From Streptomyces sp. DHE7-1 (lineage in GTDB: Bacteria; Actinomycetota; Actinomycetes; Streptomycetales; Streptomycetaceae), in contig JACJDG010000003.1 of NCBI GenBank assembly GCA_016432725.1, forward strand, positions 6,788,001 to 6,852,000: a stretch of 64,000 nucleotides of DNA, written 5' to 3'. Shown here piece after piece: positions 61,768 to 64,000 of this stretch (position 1 is its first letter; each line of letters starts with the position of its first letter). Both the position numbers and the translations under genes were made by a program. Under the pieces are notes generated by a model. The model made no database searches. It had not been told where the DNA came from and saw nothing but the letters and a program-made list of their open reading frames with translations.

Positions 61768-63500
61768 GCCACACCACGATCCTGGACCGCTGGGCCGACC
61801 ATGTCGAGCGGGACGGACAGGCGCCCGCCGTCTCCACTCCCGACCGGGAGTGGAGCCGCGGCGAACTCGCCCGGTACGCCGCCGGGCTGAGGGCCCAACT
61901 CGCCGAGGACGACGAGCGGGGGCCGGTCCTCATCGCCTGCGCCGAGCCCGTCCCGGTCATCGCGGCCATCCTGACCTGCGTCGCCACCGGCCGGACCTTC
62001 GCCCCCGTCGACATCCGGCAGCCGGAGGCGCGCTGGGCCGCCCTGCTGGAGGACCTGCGCCCGGCGGTCGTCGTCACCGACCGGGCCGGAGGCGCTGCCC
62101 TCGCCCCCCACCACGGCCTCCTCACCGGCACGCGGGTCGTCGACGCCGACACCGTCGAGCCCGGTCACTGGCGTGCGGCGGACTGGCGGGGCCTCGACGT
62201 ACCCGACGCCGGATACGTCTACTTCACCTCGGGCACCACCGGACGCCCCAAGGGCATCAAGGGCAGCCTCCGGGCCGTCGAGCACTTCCTCGACTGGGAG
62301 ACCGCCGAATTCGGGATCACCGACGGCACCCGGGTCTCCCTGCTCACCTCACCCGGCTTCGACGCGTTCCTGCGCGACGCGCTCGTTCCGCTGCGCTCCG
62401 GCGGCAGCGTCCGGGCCGCCGGCCCCGGCACCGTACCCGTCGCCGCCTCCCTCGCCGAGTGGCTGGAGAAGCAGCGGGTCGAGGTGCTGCACTGCGTGCC
62501 CACCGTCTTCCGCACCCTGCGGGCCGCCGGCCTGACCTCCGGCTCCCTGCCCCGGCTCCGAACCGTCCTGCTCGCCGGCGAGCCGGTCCGGCCCGCCGAC
62601 GTGGCCTGGTGGCGCGGCCTGTTCGGCGACGACAAGGCACTGGTCAACCTCTACGGACCGTCCGAGACCACCATGACCAAGGTCTTCCGGCGCCTCGGCG
62701 CCGAGGACGCCGAGGCCGGGACGGTACCCGCGGGCCTCCCGCTGCCCGGCGTGGACGTCCGGGTCCTCGCCGCCGGCACACCCGTCACCGGCACCATCGG
62801 CGAGATCGAGATCCGCACGCCCTTTCCGCTCGGCGGCTATCTCGACGGCCGGCCCGGCGGGTTCACCGGCACCCACGGCTACCGCACGGGCGACCTCGGC
62901 CGGCTGCGGCCCGACGGCGTCCTCGAAGTGCTCGGCCGCCGCGACCAGCAGGTCAAGGTCAACGGCGTACGCGTCGAACTGGGCGAGATCGAGGACACGC
63001 TGCGCCGCCACCCCGGGGTCCGCGACGTGTGTGCCGCGGCCGTGGCCGAGGCGGACGCCGACCCCGTCCTCGTCGCCTACGTCGTCACCGACGACTCCAC
63101 GACGGACGAGGAACTGCGCGCCCACGCCGAGACCGGTCTCGTCCCCGGCTGCCGCCCCTCCCTCTACCTCCGGCTCGCCGCCGTCCCCCGCACCCTGAAC
63201 GGCAAGGCCGACCGCCGGGCCCTGCCGTTGCCGTCGGCCGTACGGGCCCGCGCCACCGAGGACGGCCCCAGGGACGACACGGAGGCCCGGATCGCCGGGG
63301 TGTGGTGCGAGCTGCTGCACCTGTCGGACGTCGGCCGCCACGACGACTTCACCCTGCTCGGCGGCGACTCCCTGGCCATCGCCCGTCTGCTGGACCGGCT
63401 GCGCTCGCTGTTCGGCGTGGACATCTCCCTGCGGACCTTCGTCGACGACCCCACCGTTTCCGGTCTCGCCGCCGCCGTGACCTCCCGGAGCAGCCGATGA
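61764..63500 (+). CDS. Stand-alone NRPS protein, adenylation and carrier domains (A-T)
   Basis: A 578-aa protein. The adenylation domain has YFTSGTTGRPKG, NLYGPSETT, YRTGDLGRL, and the A10 lysine region TLNGKADRRALP; the carrier domain follows with LLGGDSLAIARL. Binding-pocket region reads SPGFDAFLRDALVPL, with arginine where many domains have Trp, so the usual codes do not apply. GGDSL carrier domains are typical of proteins that pass a loaded residue to a separate C domain. GTG overlaps the racemase stop, and the next gene begins inside its stop codon. Confidence 0.93.
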   Translation: MSHTTILDRWADHVERDGQAPAVSTPDREWSRGELARYAAGLRAQLAEDDERGPVLIACAEPVPVIAAILTCVATGRTFAPVDIRQPEARWAALLEDLRPAVVVTDRAGGAALAPHHGLLTGTRVVDADTVEPGHWRAADWRGLDVPDAGYVYFTSGTTGRPKGIKGSLRAVEHFLDWETAEFGITDGTRVSLLTSPGFDAFLRDALVPLRSGGSVRAAGPGTVPVAASLAEWLEKQRVEVLHCVPTVFRTLRAAGLTSGSLPRLRTVLLAGEPVRPADVAWWRGLFGDDKALVNLYGPSETTMTKVFRRLGAEDAEAGTVPAGLPLPGVDVRVLAAGTPVTGTIGEIEIRTPFPLGGYLDGRPGGFTGTHGYRTGDLGRLRPDGVLEVLGRRDQQVKVNGVRVELGEIEDTLRRHPGVRDVCAAAVAEADADPVLVAYVVTDDSTTDEELRAHAETGLVPGCRPSLYLRLAAVPRTLNGKADRRALPLPSAVRARATEDGPRDDTEARIAGVWCELLHLSDVGRHDDFTLLGGDSLAIARLLDRLRSLFGVDISLRTFVDDPTVSGLAAAVTSRSSR

Positions 63501-64000
63501 GCCCCGCCACCGTACCGCTCAGGCCCGAACGCGGCCGCGCGCCGCTCTCCTACGCCCAGCGCTCGATCTGGCGCGCCGAGCAACTGGTCCCCGGCAGCGC
63601 CCTGCACAACGAGACCGCCGCGTTCCGCCTCCACGGCCCCGTGGACGCCGACGCCCTGGAACGGGCGCTGACCGCCCTCGGCGCCCGCCACGAGGCGATG
63701 CGCTGCGCCGTCGTGGCGGACGCCGACGGTGAACCGTGGCAGCACTTCGCGGACCGCGTCCGGCCCGCCGTCGAGCTGACCGACCTCGCTCACCTGCCCG
63801 AGCGGCGGCGCGAGGAACGCCTCGCGGAACTCGTCGCCGGGGCGGTGGCGGCGCCGTTCGACCCGGCCCGGCCGCCGCTGATGCGCACCTGTCTGTACCG
63901 GCTGGGCGAGGACCGGTACCTGCTGCTCTTCGTCGCCCACCACATCGTCGTCGACGCCTGGGCGTTCGGAGTCTTCCTCGAGGAGCTCGCCGCCCAGTAC
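63497..64000 (+). CDS. NRPS condensation domain protein (N-terminal part, cut by window edge)
   Basis: The first 168 codons encode the N-terminal half of a condensation domain: APLSYAQRSIWRAEQL, RHEAMRCAV and the active-site motif HHIVVDAWA. The catalytic second histidine and aspartate are present, but the glycine of HHxxxDG is alanine. It overlaps the previous stop (ATGA). It is likely the partner that condenses the residue loaded on the A-T protein. Whether other domains follow is outside the window. Confidence 0.9.
   Translation, partial: MSPATVPLRPERGRAPLSYAQRSIWRAEQLVPGSALHNETAAFRLHGPVDADALERALTALGARHEAMRCAVVADADGEPWQHFADRVRPAVELTDLAHLPERRREERLAELVAGAVAAPFDPARPPLMRTCLYRLGEDRYLLLFVAHHIVVDAWAFGVFLEELAAQY

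Overview
The window is high-GC DNA with strong third-position G/C bias, GTG/TTG starts, tight ATGA/GTGA overlaps, a conservon operon and a hopanoid cluster. All of this points to a Streptomyces chromosome. From memory, the order idi - CDF transporter - epimerase - glycopolymer genes - hopanoid genes matches the SCO6750-SCO6771 neighbourhood of S. coelicolor; no search was run.

Layout. 1-4.1 kb: a truncated enoyl-CoA hydratase, an RsbW-like ATP-binding protein, IPP isomerase, a CDF metal transporter and a galE-type epimerase. 4.1-11.2 kb: one tightly overlapped operon with two CDP-alcohol phosphatidyltransferases, a sugar-type nucleotidyltransferase, a glycerol-1-phosphate-dehydrogenase-like protein, a GT2 glycosyltransferase and a two-gene ABC-2 exporter. 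It probably makes and exports a phosphodiester-linked cell-surface polymer. 11.5-24.4 kb: a complete hopanoid operon (hpnC, hpnD, hpnE, polyprenyl synthase, squalene-hopene cyclase, hpnG, hpnH, hpnO) with its own ispG and dxs, so MEP-pathway supply, squalene synthesis, cyclisation and side-chain amination are encoded together. 24.4-35.6 kb: XRE/cupin regulator with a 40-aa membrane protein, tyrosine phosphatase, GH36 alpha-galactosidase, a c-di-AMP riboswitch driving a LysM/M23 endopeptidase, an SGNH hydrolase, a TetR/amino-acid dehydrogenase/metallo-beta-lactamase-fold group, and a polysaccharide pyruvyl transferase with a coiled-coil tail. 36-40.1 kb: a conservon (cvnA-B-C-D) plus a GAF protein. 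40.3-45.1 kb: threonine catabolism (tdh-kbl) with LysR, XRE/cupin, GNAT and MmcQ/YjbR genes. 45.2 kb: tRNA-Pro.

45.6-64 kb, just past the tRNA, is a nonribosomal peptide cluster that continues beyond the right edge: MbtH protein, DrrAB-like exporter, membrane M28 metallopeptidase, GNAT, a C-A-T-C-A-T-TE synthetase, type II thioesterase, an AsnB-like amidotransferase, an Asp/Glu-racemase-family protein, a stand-alone A-T protein and the start of a condensation-domain protein. I do not recognise the product. No epimerisation domain is visible, so the racemase may supply a D-amino acid.

Data quality governs how this window should be read. At least 32 single-base deletions break otherwise intact genes, nearly all in or beside G/C runs, and every corrected length becomes a whole number of codons. 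The tRNA-Pro anticodon loop is also one G short. The broken genes are therefore treated here as intact genes with sequencing under-calls, not pseudogenes.
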